The notes: a model not told the origin generated them from the letters alone. DNA of 64,000 nucleotides from Streptomyces sp. LS1784 (GCF_020103755.1 NZ_JAHSQD010000004.1:1-64000); one strand, 5' to 3'. Counted from the first letter of the stretch, positions 1-8,794 are shown. Made by a program: numbers and translations.

Positions 1-1894
1 CGGGGCGTCCGCGCAGCGCGGCCGCCGCCGCCAGGACCGAGGCGGGGACGGCGACCGCGGCACAGGCCGCCGTCACCGCGGCCATCGCCGCCCACGGCAG
101 TGCCAGCGGGGCCCCGGACCCGACCAGTACGGACAGCGCGGACCAGGTGCCCATCACGTTGAGCGTGGTCACGACCAAACCCAGGAGCGCGCCCGCCACC
201 ACCACGACGGCCGCCTCGACGGCCACCACGTACAGCACCTGGCCGCCGGTGGCCCCGGTCAGCCGCAGCGTCGCCAGATCACGGCGCCGGTCACCGGCGG
301 CCGCGACCGCCGTCCCGGCCAGGGCGATCAGGGAGTAGATCAGGGCCAGCCCCAGCACCACGAAGACGGCCAACCGGCTCTCCCGCTTGGTCTCCGGCTG
401 CGAGGCTGCGATCCACTCCTCGGCCGTGGCCGACACGGCGCCGTGCGGACGCACGGCCGCGGCCAGGGCGGCCCCGACCTGCGCCCGGTCCGCGCCCTGG
501 TCCACCCGGACCTCGACCCGGTCGGGACGGGCGCCGGGGGCGTTGGCGGCGGTCACGTACACGCCGTTGCTGCCCGTGCCCCTGCGCATCACGGCGGCGA
601 CGGTCAGCGTCACCTTGGCGCCGTCCGACCGCCAGACGTCGACCTGCTTGCCGACCTCGGTGACCGGCCATTCGTCGTTGACGACGATCGACCGGTCGTT
701 CAGGTCCTTCACCGACCCGGCGATCAGCGGGAGGCTCGACAGCTCGGCGAAGACCGCCGGATCGACGACCCGGCCCGGCTCGGGCACCCGCACCAGACCC
801 TCGTAGAGGTACTCGACCGTGGTGGGCGCCGTGACCGCGGTACGGCTGCCCGGCACCGCGGCCGCCCGGACGGCGGCGTCGTCCAGCGTCCCCCCGGACG
901 CCGGGGTGACGACGAAGTCCGCGACCGTACGGTTGCGGATCTCGTCCGTCTTGCCCGCGCCGACGGTGTCCGTCGAGCCGAGCAGGGACCCGGCCAGGGC
1001 AACGCTGACGAGCACCGGGGCGGCGATCGCGGAGGTCCGCCGGACACCGGCGGTCGCGCTCTCGCGCACCAGGGTGCCGACCGCGCCCCGGGCGGACTCC
1101 AGCGGCCGGGCGACGAGCCGTACCAACGGTCCGGCGGCCAGCGGGGCCAGCAGGGCGAACGCGCCGATGAGCAGCATCGGCTCGGTGGTGTACGTCTTGC
1201 GCTTGAGCAGGTTCGCCGGGTCGGACACCAGCTGCTGGACGAACAGGACCAGCCCGCCGGCCAGCAGCAGCCCGCCGAACACCCACCGTCCGACCGTCAT
1301 CACCCGCTTGTCGACGGCCGCCTCCCGCAGCACCTCGATGGCGCTGGTGCGGGCCGCCCGGCCCGACGCGGCGAACGCGCCGGTGAGAGCGACCACGAGC
1401 CCGATCGCGAAGGCCACGGCGTAGGGCCACACCTGGTCGCCCGTCGTGAGCCACGCGGGCGCGAGCCGCTCCCGGGCCATCCAGTCGATCAGGGCGGGGC
1501 CGCCCACGCTGCCGATCAGCATCCCGGCCAGTGCGGCGGGGACGGCCACCACGGCCGCCTCGACGAGGACGGCGACCCGCAGTTGGCGGGGGGTCGCCCC
1601 GGCGATGCGGAGCAGGCCGAACTCGCGCTGGCGCTGGGCCACCGCGAAGGCGAACGCCGACGCGACGACGAAGACGGAGGTGAAGGTGGTGACGGCCGAG
1701 GCGGTGCCGAGCATGGCGTTGACCGTGAGCACGGCGTCCGCGTCACGGTCCTTGAGTTCCTGCGGCGCGTCGAGGGTGGCCGCCAGCGCGAGCCCCATCG
1801 AGGCGGTCAGGCCGACGCCGAGCGCGACGGCGAGGAAGACACCCACGAAGTGGGCCCAACGGGCCCGCACCGTGGCCAGGGCGACACTCAGCAC
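1..1894 (-). CDS. ABC transporter permease, FtsX/MacB-like (3' end cut by window edge)
   Basis: Membrane half of an ABC exporter, partner of the ATPase encoded just upstream. About 631 residues are visible and the last few lie beyond base 1. I start it at the GTG at 1894, which overlaps the ATPase stop (GTGCTGA) and gives a normal N-terminal membrane segment (VLSVALATVRARW). Two FtsX-type blocks are visible. The first, around residues 60-190, has the cytoplasmic motif LLRIAGATPRQL. The second, around 490-630, has ATLRLTGATGGQV. They flank extra membrane helices and a roughly 170-residue extracytoplasmic segment. This duplicated layout is common in actinobacterial permeases that export peptides or lipids. 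The link to the peptide cluster rests on position beside the SARP regulator. The family call is firm; the substrate is unknown. Confidence 0.88.
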   Translation of the reverse strand, partial: MLSVALATVRARWAHFVGVFLAVALGVGLTASMGLALAATLDAPQELKDRDADAVLTVNAMLGTASAVTTFTSVFVVASAFAFAVAQRQREFGLLRIAGATPRQLRVAVLVEAAVVAVPAALAGMLIGSVGGPALIDWMARERLAPAWLTTGDQVWPYAVAFAIGLVVALTGAFAASGRAARTSAIEVLREAAVDKRVMTVGRWVFGGLLLAGGLVLFVQQLVSDPANLLKRKTYTTEPMLLIGAFALLAPLAAGPLVRLVARPLESARGAVGTLVRESATAGVRRTSAIAAPVLVSVALAGSLLGSTDTVGAGKTDEIRNRTVADFVVTPASGGTLDDAAVRAAAVPGSRTAVTAPTTVEYLYEGLVRVPEPGRVVDPAVFAELSSLPLIAGSVKDLNDRSIVVNDEWPVTEVGKQVDVWRSDGAKVTLTVAAVMRRGTGSNGVYVTAANAPGARPDRVEVRVDQGADRAQVGAALAAAVRPHGAVSATAEEWIAASQPETKRESRLAVFVVLGLALIYSLIALAGTAVAAAGDRRRDLATLRLTGATGGQVLYVVAVEAAVVVVAGALLGLVVTTLNVMGTWSALSVLVGSGAPLALPWAAMAAVTAACAAVAVPASVLAAAAALRGRP

Positions 1895-2625
1895 GAGATC
1901 TCCTCGAGCTCGGTCATCCGCGCGGCGATCTCGTGGGCGGCGGGCCGCAGCAGCTCGCCGCTGACCCGGCCGTCGACGAGGAAGACCACCCGGTCCGCGT
2001 GGGAGGCGGCCTGCGGGTCGTGCGTCACCATGACGACGGTCTGGCCGTCGTTGTCGACCAGACCGCGCAGCAGGGCGAGTACCTCGCGGCCGGTGGAGGA
2101 GTCCAGGGCGCCGGTCGGCTCGTCGCCGAACAGCACCTCGGGCCGGGTGATCAGGGCGCGGGCCAGGGCGACACGCTGCTGCTGGCCGCCGGACAGCTCG
2201 GAGGGCCGGTGGCGGGCGCGGTCGGCGAGGCCGACCCGGCCCAATGCCTCCGCCACCGCGCCGCGCGGGGGCTTGCGGCCGGCCAGCCGCAGCGGAAGCG
2301 CCACGTTCTGTTCGGCGGTCAGCATCGACATCAGGTTGAACTGCTGGAAGACGAAGCCGATCCGGTTGCGCCGGAGCAGCGTCAGCTCGCTCTCGGACAT
2401 GCCGGTCAGCTCGGTGCCGCCGAGGGCGACGGAGCCGCCGTCGGGCCGGTCGAGGCCCGCCGCGCACTGCAGGAGGGTCGATTTCCCCGATCCCGAGGGA
2501 CCCATGATCGCAGTGAAACTCCCGGCCGGCAGGGCGAGCGAGACTCCGTCGAGTGCTCTGACCGTGTGGTCGCCCGTTCGGTAGGTCTTCGTCACCGACG
2601 TCAGCACTACTGCGTCGTTGCTCAT
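1888..2625 (-). CDS. ABC transporter ATP-binding protein (LolD/MacB type)
   Basis: Cytoplasmic ATPase of 245 residues that powers the FtsX-type permease encoded downstream. It has Walker A GPSGSGKST, a Q-loop in FQQFNL, the signature LSGGQQQRVA, Walker B VLFGDEPTGAL and an H-loop in VMVTHD, so it should be catalytically competent. I chose the ATG at 2625 (MSNDAVVLTSV) because AGAGG precedes it at a good distance; the open frame extends further upstream but without family similarity. Its stop overlaps the permease start, indicating translational coupling. It lies 68 bases after the SARP gene on the same strand, so regulator and exporter may share a transcript. A close paralogue pair lies at 16219-19538. 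Confidence 0.95.
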   Translation of the reverse strand: MSNDAVVLTSVTKTYRTGDHTVRALDGVSLALPAGSFTAIMGPSGSGKSTLLQCAAGLDRPDGGSVALGGTELTGMSESELTLLRRNRIGFVFQQFNLMSMLTAEQNVALPLRLAGRKPPRGAVAEALGRVGLADRARHRPSELSGGQQQRVALARALITRPEVLFGDEPTGALDSSTGREVLALLRGLVDNDGQTVVMVTHDPQAASHADRVVFLVDGRVSGELLRPAAHEIAARMTELEEISC

Positions 2626-2693
2626 AATCCTCTTGTCTCTCGTGGTGTGAGGCGGCGATGGGCCGAGAATGGACGGGGGCGGTGGGAAGCTGC

Positions 2694-4556
2694 TCAACTC
2701 GCCACCGGCAGCGCGGTGTCGACGGGGATCCGGACGGGCAGGGAGCGTGCGTAGCAGAGCACGAGCCGGTGGAACCGGTACTGCGGAACCCCGTTCGTCC
2801 CTCCGGACGGTTCCGCGGGATCCATGAGCGAGGCGTCGGCCAGTCGCTCCAGCAGGTCCTCGGCCAGGACGACGGGAAGTTCGAGTACGGCGGCGGCGGT
2901 CGCGGCCGAGAAGGAGCGCTCGCCCAGCGCGGAGCACAGGCGCAGGTCGTCCTCCGCCACGCCGGTCAGCCGCAGCCAGGAGCGCAGGGAGCGGGCCATG
3001 TCCAGGCCGCCGAAACGCAGTTCGCGCAGCCGGTTCGCCGGGGCGGCGAGCAGACCGGCCAGCAGTGCCGGCGACCAGTGGGGGCGGGCGGCGAGCCGGG
3101 CGCCTGCCGTCCGCAGGGCGAGCGGGACGCCGCCGCAGTACGCGATGATCTCTCGGGCGGCTGCCAGGTCCTCGGCGACCCGCCCGACACCCACGGCGGC
3201 GGCCAGCAGGGCCAGGCTGTCGTCGTCGCCGAGCGGTTCGACGACGGTGGTGTGCGGGCCGATGGCGGCGGCGAGGTGCGCGTGACCGATCACGAGAACC
3301 GCGGGCTCCTCACCGCCGGGGAGGAGCGCGGCGAGCTGCTCGGTGTCGGACACGTTGTCCAGCACGACCAGCAGCTTCCGTCCGGCGGTACGGGCGCGGT
3401 AGCGGCGCACCAGCTCGTCGAGACCGGGGCGGAACGCCACGGCGGGGGACATTCCCTCGCCGTACGCCCCGTCGCCGGCCGCCGTCTCCTCGCCGAGGGC
3501 GCGCAGCAGCCGGACCAGGACTTCGCGCGGATCCCGGGCGGTGCCGTCCTCGTCCGCGAGGTCCACGTACAGCTGCCCGTCGGGGAAGTGGTACCTGCTG
3601 GTGTGCGCGGCGCGCAGGGCGAGGGCCGTCTTGCCGACCCCGCCCATGCCGGTGATCAGGCCGCGCCGGACAGGGCTTCCGGGGGCCAACAGAGCCTGCA
3701 GCGAGGCCAGTTCCCGCCCCCGTCCGACGAACGTGGCGGTGTCCGCGGGCAGTGTCGACGGCGCCACCGGCCCTGTGGGGGCGGGCTCCCGAGGGGCACG
3801 GGTGAGCGACTCGGCCGGGGCGGTGTCGAGCGAACCGTTGAGTACGGCCTGGTAGGTCCCGGTGAGTTCGGCACCCGGGTCGACTCCGAGCTCGTCGGCC
3901 AGTACACGGCGGCCCTCGTGGAAGACGCGCAGGGCGTCCGCCTGACGGCCGGACCTGAACAGGGCGGTCATCAGCTGCGCGCGCATCCGCTCCCGCAGGG
4001 GGAAGTCGCAGACGAGACGGACGAGTTCAGCGGTGAGGTGCTGGTGATGGCCCAGTGCGAGGCCGGCCTCCACGCGGTTCTCCAGCGCGGCCGCCCTGAC
4101 CTCCTCCCAGTGTGATTCCTGCTGCTCGACCAGGAGGTCCGTGGTGTTGGCCAGCGCCGGACCGCGCCACAGGTCGAGCGCCCGGTTCAGCAGAGCCCCC
4201 GCCTCCTCGTAGCGGTGCGCCTGGAGCGCGGCGCGGCTCTCACGTTCCAGCCGCTCGAACTCGACGACGTCGATGAGGCTGTCACCGGTCTCGATGGCGT
4301 AGCCGGGTGCCCGCCGGACGATGGCGACCTCGGGTTCGAGGAGTTTGCGCAACCGGGAGACATAGGTGTAGATCTGCGCGTTCATCGTTGTGGGTGGGTA
4401 GGCACCCCAGAGCAGCCAACTCAGCCGTGCGTCCGGGACCACCCTTCCGCGAGCGATCAGCAGCGCCGCGAGCAGCGTGCGCATCTTGGTCCCGGACAGC
4501 CCGATGGGCTTGCCGTTGCGTCTGGCTTCGACGGGACCGAGCAAGCTGAACTCCAT
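2694..4556 (-). CDS. SARP-family regulator with NB-ARC ATPase domain (AfsR-like, no TPR tail)
   Basis: Transcriptional activator of 620 residues, of the type that switches on actinomycete antibiotic clusters. The N-terminal ~95 residues form an OmpR-like winged helix (MEFSLLGPVEARRNGKP start). Next comes a bacterial transcriptional activation domain to about residue 245 (ELGVDPGAEL near its end). The NB-ARC part has a P-loop in GMGGVGKT, Walker B LLVVLDN and the motif GGVPLAL. Full-length AfsR-type proteins carry a C-terminal TPR array; here the protein stops soon after the NB-ARC domain, making it a shortened member. The ATG at 4556 is preceded by GGGGGGAA. It sits beside an ABC exporter and at one end of the peptide cluster, so cluster activation is the likely role. 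SARPs bind direct heptamer repeats; a possible site is noted at 16017-16041. Confidence 0.92.
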   Translation of the reverse strand: MEFSLLGPVEARRNGKPIGLSGTKMRTLLAALLIARGRVVPDARLSWLLWGAYPPTTMNAQIYTYVSRLRKLLEPEVAIVRRAPGYAIETGDSLIDVVEFERLERESRAALQAHRYEEAGALLNRALDLWRGPALANTTDLLVEQQESHWEEVRAAALENRVEAGLALGHHQHLTAELVRLVCDFPLRERMRAQLMTALFRSGRQADALRVFHEGRRVLADELGVDPGAELTGTYQAVLNGSLDTAPAESLTRAPREPAPTGPVAPSTLPADTATFVGRGRELASLQALLAPGSPVRRGLITGMGGVGKTALALRAAHTSRYHFPDGQLYVDLADEDGTARDPREVLVRLLRALGEETAAGDGAYGEGMSPAVAFRPGLDELVRRYRARTAGRKLLVVLDNVSDTEQLAALLPGGEEPAVLVIGHAHLAAAIGPHTTVVEPLGDDDSLALLAAAVGVGRVAEDLAAAREIIAYCGGVPLALRTAGARLAARPHWSPALLAGLLAAPANRLRELRFGGLDMARSLRSWLRLTGVAEDDLRLCSALGERSFSAATAAAVLELPVVLAEDLLERLADASLMDPAEPSGGTNGVPQYRFHRLVLCYARSLPVRIPVDTALPVAS

Positions 4557-4729
4557 GGTTCCCCCCGTTGGCTGGTGTCCTGTGTACGCCCATCCTGCCG
4601 GGGGCGGGTGTCGTCCCGCTTTCGATCCGATTTCGCCGCAGGCAACCGTCGTCGTTCCCGGGTGCGCAGGACGCCGGACGCCTCTGCCGTCGGCCCCGTG
4701 AGCCGGATGGCGTCGGGGTTCTCACCACC

Positions 4730-4760
4730 GTCATACATTGGCGCCGGTAACGGAGTTCAA
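4730..4760 (-). promoter_or_regulatory. Candidate promoter for the SARP gene
   Basis: Read on the minus strand: TTGAAC (4760-4755), a 19-base gap, then TATGAC (4735-4730). It lies about 175 bases upstream of the SARP start. The spacing is slightly long for a housekeeping promoter, so this is tentative. Confidence 0.3.
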
Positions 4761-4942
4761 ACGGAATCGTCGGGACGTCGCGCGGCGGGGGAGAGTGCGG
4801 CGCGACGCGCCCGCGGCCCGTGGTGGGCGCGCAGTCGGGCGTCGAACTCCTCGCGCGGCTCCAACTCGCCGGAGCCGGTGCGCTCCTGGAGCTGACGGGC
4901 GATCCGGAGGGAGCGCGGAGCAGCGCTGCGATACGTGGCCAC
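4757..4942 (-). pseudogene. Possible fragment of a GntR-type winged-helix regulator
   Basis: A 61-codon frame starting with GTG at 4942. Residues 1-35 resemble the start of the GntR DNA-binding domain: MATYRSAAPRS, then RIARQLQERTGSGELEP, then an acidic/arginine-rich segment where GntR proteins have the helix-turn-helix. No effector domain follows and the frame ends after a basic tail, so if real it is a remnant or an unusually small protein. TAGGAT lies six bases before the GTG, the layout of a leaderless transcript, but no good -35 is visible. The rest of 4557-5168 (about 600 bases between the SARP gene and the lipoprotein gene) holds only the promoter and hairpin listed separately. Confidence 0.27.
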
Positions 4943-5040
4943 GCCGGGATCCTATGCGCCCCGAGGTCTCGGCTGCCGGTCCCGCCGGCGCCGCCGGCTC
5001 CGACACCAGGCCCGGACAGTCCCAGGCACGGGAAATGACG

Positions 5041-5066
5041 GGGCATCAGCCGAAGAGCTGATGCCC
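5041..5066. terminator. Hairpin, likely terminator of the lipoprotein gene
   Basis: Perfect 10-bp inverted repeat GGGCATCAGC / GCTGATGCCC around CGAAGA. It lies about 100 bases beyond the stop of the minus-strand lipoprotein gene. No U-tract follows, as is usual in Streptomyces. Confidence 0.5.
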
Positions 5067-5168
5067 AGTCACGATGAACACCGTTGCGGTATCGGAGAAC
5101 CGGACCGACCGGTCAGCCGAGTGTTTTTCCGTCCCTGTATTCAGCCGGTCGGGAACCCGGGGGCGGGG

Positions 5169-6149
5169 TCAGTGCTTGGGGAGGGTGTTCACGAAATTGG
5201 TGTTGGTGGCATAAAAGCCACTGACAGCCTTCTCGGCCTCCGCCAGGGTGACGTTCTTGTCCGCCTGGTAGTAGAGCCAGTTGACCTTCATGTCCCATGT
5301 CCGGGTACCGGACATCGTCGCGGGAAGGTCGATCAGCCAGGAGCTGAACCGGATGCTCAGGGGTTCGCGCGGGTAGGACTTGTTGCCGCTGCTGAACAGG
5401 GCCTTCCCGTCGACGGAATAGGTGACCTTTCCGTTGTCGGCGGTCATCATCAGGGTGTGCCAGCCCGCGACGCTCTTCTTCGTGGCGAGGGTGTCCCGGT
5501 CGTTCTGGGCGGAGCTGCGCCAGCTCGTGGTGTCGAGCCGGGGGCCGGGCGCGCCCCAGCCGCCGTTGGGCATGTACTCGAAGTCCAACTCGCTGTACTT
5601 CTGCGAGTTGTGGTCCGGCGAGATCGCGTAGGCGGTCTGGATGATGTGGTCGCCGTCGCGGCCGTCGGCCGGCTTGTCGCTGAAGAAGATCCGGGCGGCG
5701 ATGGTGCCGTTCAGGGACTCGCCCGTCGAGCGTCCGACCTCGACCTGCTTGGTGCCCTTGGGGGTGCCGTCGCTGGTGACACGCAGCTGCATCGCCTGGC
5801 CGCTCTGGGCGTCGGCCACGGTGGGGAAGGAGACGCCCTCCTTGGACCAGGTGTCGCGGATGCCGGGGCCACCGCCGTCGGTGCGGACGGTCCAGCCGTG
5901 GGCGGCCAGGGAAGGGTCCTCGGCTCCGGTGTAGTGGAAGGCGTCGAACAGGACGCCGGGCGGCCCGGGCGGGGTGGTGGGGGTCGGCGCCGCGGTGGCG
6001 GCCTGCTGCGCCTCCTGTCCGCGTCCGGCCGTGGGCCCGGGGGACTCCTTGCCGGAAGCGCACGCGCTCGCGCAGGCGGCGAGCATGGTCAGGGGCAGGG
6101 CGATCCCGAGTGCGGCCCGCGTGCGGGTGTGCCGGGTGAGGCGGGTCAC
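5169..6149 (-). CDS. Secreted lipoprotein with GH16-like (laminarinase/jelly-roll) domain
   Basis: Protein of 326 residues. A basic N-terminus is followed by a hydrophobic stretch and the lipobox-like region LAACASACASG, which predicts export and lipid anchoring. A Thr/Pro-rich linker of about 35 residues (APTPTTPPGPPG) leads to a ~250-residue beta-rich domain. The segment SELDFEYMPNGGWG resembles the ExDxxE catalytic strand of glycoside hydrolase family 16 enzymes, which cut beta-1,3/1,4-glucans and related polymers. I chose the GTG at 6149 because GGAGGAGC precedes it; an upstream ATG at 6215 would add a non-signal-like leader. It is divergent from a processive-type glycosyltransferase gene, hinting at a polysaccharide synthesis/cleavage pair. 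The family assignment rests on a short motif, so the enzymatic role is tentative. Confidence 0.68.
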   Translation of the reverse strand: MTRLTRHTRTRAALGIALPLTMLAACASACASGKESPGPTAGRGQEAQQAATAAPTPTTPPGPPGVLFDAFHYTGAEDPSLAAHGWTVRTDGGGPGIRDTWSKEGVSFPTVADAQSGQAMQLRVTSDGTPKGTKQVEVGRSTGESLNGTIAARIFFSDKPADGRDGDHIIQTAYAISPDHNSQKYSELDFEYMPNGGWGAPGPRLDTTSWRSSAQNDRDTLATKKSVAGWHTLMMTADNGKVTYSVDGKALFSSGNKSYPREPLSIRFSSWLIDLPATMSGTRTWDMKVNWLYYQADKNVTLAEAEKAVSGFYATNTNFVNTLPKH

Positions 6150-6473
6150 GACTGCTCCTCCGAGGGGGATGCGGAGGGTGCATGGCGTGCACATGCTTCG
6201 CATCGGATCGACCAATTCCCGCTCATCCTATCCACGCCGTTGCATCGCCTTTCGGCCCTCGGAACAAGACCCGTCCCGGAAGAATGCGGCTCAAAGAGCG
6301 GGTGGGGGGGTGGAATGTGAATGTGTTCCCGGCCACGTTCGTTGCCGCTCACGCGTGGGTGATCTGCCTGATTTGGCGCGCTTTGGCGGAGGCGGCCAAG
6401 CGGCCCGACTTACTTTGGGGAAGTGCGCGATCGCGCTGCGTGCCATCCGATGCCGGGGGGGCGTGCCAACCCG

Positions 6474-6504
6474 TTGAACCGTCTACCTTCTGGGAGGGTA
6501 TCCT
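6474..6504 (+). promoter_or_regulatory. Candidate promoter for the GT2 gene; rest of intergenic 6150-6581
   Basis: TTGAAC (6474-6479), a 19-base gap, then TATCCT (6499-6504), about 80 bases before the glycosyltransferase start. It has the same form as the candidate promoter of the SARP gene. The 432-base divergent region 6150-6581 shows no gene; the lipoprotein side has TAGGAT on the minus strand near 6227 without a clear -35. Confidence 0.3.
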
Positions 6505-6581
6505 CTCCCCGGCCATCAACGGGATGTGCACAGAGTGGGCGGCGTTGACCACCACGCCGTCAAAACGGGGGAGTTCGTACC

Positions 6582-7760
6582 GTGTCAGGTGCCGCCGTGC
6601 CCAGCGCGCCCATCGAGGAGTCGCGGTCCTCGCGCAGCCGGCACCGTCGGGGCCGGGTGGCCCCCGCGGCCGGCACCGCCCTCTACGACACCGTGGTCCT
6701 CGTCCCCGCCCGGAACGAGGAAGTCGGCGTTCTCACCTCGCTGGACTCCCTGGCCAAGCAGAGCCGGCGCCCCGACCTCATCATCGTGGTCGTCAACAAC
6801 TCCACCGACCGCACACGCGAGTTCGCCCAGCAGTTCGCGGACGACGAGCGCACGCCGCCGACCGTGGTGCTCAACCTGGACAACAACCCCCACAAGAAGG
6901 CCGGCGCCCTCAACCACGGGCTGGACTGGCTCCGGGAAGCGGTCGGCGGACGCCTCACCGGCGCGGTGCGCCACGTCCTGGTGATGGACGCCGACACCGA
7001 GCTGCACCACCGGTTCATCGAGCGGGCCCGCAACGTCATCTCCTCCGACCCCGAGCTGGGTGGCGTCAGCGCCTCCTGCCTCGGCCGGACCGGCCTGTGG
7101 CGCAGTCCCTGGCAGCGCTACCTGCTCGGCATGCAGATCATCGAGTACGGCCGGGCGGCCAGCGCCCGCTACCGCGCCGACGTGCACACCATGTCCGGCG
7201 CCGGCAGCTTCTACCGCGCCGAGGCCCTGCAGACCCTCATCGACTGGCGCGGCGAGGTCTTCTGGGAGGACCACCGCAACCTCGTCGAGGACTACGAGAC
7301 CACGCTGGCCCTCAAGGAGTCCGGCTGGAAGGTCACCGCCAACGAGCTGTGCATCGCCTACACCGACCTGATGCCCACCCTGCGCGAACTCATCCAGCAG
7401 CGCGAACGCTGGTCCCGCGGCACCGTCGACACCCTTCGCGCCCGCGGATGGACGAAGTTCACCTGGCACTCGATCAGCACCCTGATCATGGGGCTCGTCG
7501 CCTCCGCCTACATCCTCGGCTGGGGCACCAAGCAGGTGGCCGCCATCGTGGAGTACGGGGTCAGCCATGGACCGCTGTTCTGGGCGATGATCGGCTTCTG
7601 GGTCCTCTACCCGGCGCTCCGGGTCCGCAAGCTCGGACCCAAGGCCATGATCGTCGAGGCGCTGCTGGTACCGGAGCTCGTCTTCACGGTGGTCCGCACC
7701 TACTGGCTCGTCTCCTCCGTCGTCAAGTCGTACATGACACGCGTCTCCGCGTGGAAGTGA
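6582..7760 (+). CDS. Membrane-anchored family 2 glycosyltransferase (processive type)
   Basis: Protein of 392 residues. The GT-A fold starts at VVLVPARNEE. Nucleotide-sugar and metal-binding acidic residues are in VMDADTE, acceptor-region motifs in GAGSFYRAEAL and EDYE, and QQRERWSRGT is the Q-x-x-R-W motif of processive enzymes such as cellulose, chitin or hyaluronan synthases. The C-terminal ~110 residues hold about three hydrophobic segments, so it sits in the membrane. The GTG at 6582 follows GGGGGAG. A two-helix small membrane protein follows after 14 bases and is probably its partner. Together with the divergent GH16-like lipoprotein it suggests an extracellular polysaccharide unit. It may border rather than belong to the peptide cluster; sugar and polymer are unknown. 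Confidence 0.85.
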   Translation: MSGAAVPSAPIEESRSSRSRHRRGRVAPAAGTALYDTVVLVPARNEEVGVLTSLDSLAKQSRRPDLIIVVVNNSTDRTREFAQQFADDERTPPTVVLNLDNNPHKKAGALNHGLDWLREAVGGRLTGAVRHVLVMDADTELHHRFIERARNVISSDPELGGVSASCLGRTGLWRSPWQRYLLGMQIIEYGRAASARYRADVHTMSGAGSFYRAEALQTLIDWRGEVFWEDHRNLVEDYETTLALKESGWKVTANELCIAYTDLMPTLRELIQQRERWSRGTVDTLRARGWTKFTWHSISTLIMGLVASAYILGWGTKQVAAIVEYGVSHGPLFWAMIGFWVLYPALRVRKLGPKAMIVEALLVPELVFTVVRTYWLVSSVVKSYMTRVSAWK

Positions 7761-7774
7761 CCCGAAAGAACACC

Positions 7775-7975
7775 ATGAACGTCTTCAAGGGCCTGGGCGT
7801 CTGCATCCTCCTGGCGGCCATCACCGTCGCCATGACCCAGGTTCCCAACGCCGACCTCGTCCTGATGGTCGTCAGCATCACCGTCATCAGCGTCTCCATC
7901 GTCACCTTCGCGGCGTCCGTTCGCCGCAGCCGCCGGGACCGCCGCCTTGCCGGTGCCGGCCGCCGCCGGGCCTGA
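7775..7975 (+). CDS. Small two-helix membrane protein
   Basis: A 66-residue protein starting MNVFKGLGVCILL. Two hydrophobic segments (about residues 5-22 and 27-48) are followed by a strongly basic tail (RRSRRDRR). The start follows GAAAGAA and lies 14 bases after the glycosyltransferase stop, so co-translation is likely. No family recognised. By position and topology it may be an accessory subunit that helps the GT2 enzyme pass or release polymer; that is inference only. Confidence 0.7.
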   Translation: MNVFKGLGVCILLAAITVAMTQVPNADLVLMVVSITVISVSIVTFAASVRRSRRDRRLAGAGRRRA

Positions 7976-8032
7976 CCCGGCGCCCGCGGAGGCCGTCGGT
8001 GGATGCCCCGGTGTCGCCCGCTGCGTCGGTGA

Positions 8033-8048
8033 GGCCGGCGAACCGGCC
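8033..8048. terminator. Short hairpin between convergent genes
   Basis: GGCCGG / CCGGCC stem with CGAA loop, lying in the 81-base gap between the small membrane protein gene (plus) and the phosphomannose synthase gene (minus). It could serve both directions. Confidence 0.35.
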
Positions 8049-8056
8049 GTGGGGGT

Positions 8057-8794
8057 TCAACCGCGCTTGCCCCCGAAGCGCAGCTTCCACGGGGCGAGGG
8101 CGGATTCGAGCTGCACTCCCATGCTCATCTTCGACACGCCCTGCTCGCGTTCCTCGAAGCGGATCGGCACTTCGAGGACGGTGAATCCCCGCGTCACCGC
8201 GCGGTGGTTCATCTCGACCTGGAAGGAGTACCCGTTGCTGTGCACGGAGCCCAGGTCGATCGCGCGCAGGGTCTCGGCCCGCCACGCCTTGAATCCGGCG
8301 GTGGCGTCCTTCAGCCGCAACCCCAGGATCGCGTTGACGTAGATGTTGGCCCAGGCCGACAGGGCCCTGCGCGACCAGGGCCAGTCGGAGGCGGTCGAGC
8401 CACCGGCCACGTAGCGCGAGCCGATCACGGCGGCGGCGCCCTTCGTCAGCAGCGCGTCGACCATGGCCGGGATCGCCGAGACCGGGTGCGAGAGGTCGGC
8501 GTCCATCTGGATCACGATGTCGGCGCCCTCGTCCAGCGCACGGGTCATTCCGGCGACGTAGGCGCGGCCGAGTCCGTCCTTGGCGACGCGGTGCAGCACG
8601 CCGACGGTGTCCGGCGCGTCGGCGGCGAGTTTGTCGGCGACCTCACCGGTGCCGTCGGGTGAGTTGTCGTCGACCACGAGCAGGTGCAGGTTCGGCACCG
8701 GCAGGTCCGCGAGCAGACCGGCCAGTACCGGCAGGTTGTCCCGCTCGTTGTAGGTCGGCACGACGACAACGGTCTTCGGGGATGCGACGGCCAT
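8057..8794 (-). CDS. ppm1: Polyprenyl-phosphate mannosyltransferase (dolichol-phosphate mannose synthase family)
   Basis: Cytoplasmic GT2 enzyme of 245 residues that moves mannose from GDP-mannose to polyprenyl phosphate, making the lipid donor used by membrane mannosyltransferases. Diagnostic segments are VVVVPTYNERDNLP, VDDNSPDGTG, MDADLSHP, IGSRYVAGG and VPIRFEEREQGVSKM near the end. There is no C-terminal membrane domain, so it is the soluble catalytic form. I chose the ATG at 8794, preceded by GAGGAG, over a GTG two codons earlier. It is the last gene of the enduracididine operon, 25 bases after the hydrolase gene. That position strongly suggests the peptide product is mannosylated, as in mannopeptimycin, probably by the GT39-like enzyme at 41745. 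Confidence 0.9.
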   Translation of the reverse strand: MAVASPKTVVVVPTYNERDNLPVLAGLLADLPVPNLHLLVVDDNSPDGTGEVADKLAADAPDTVGVLHRVAKDGLGRAYVAGMTRALDEGADIVIQMDADLSHPVSAIPAMVDALLTKGAAAVIGSRYVAGGSTASDWPWSRRALSAWANIYVNAILGLRLKDATAGFKAWRAETLRAIDLGSVHSNGYSFQVEMNHRAVTRGFTVLEVPIRFEEREQGVSKMSMGVQLESALAPWKLRFGGKRG

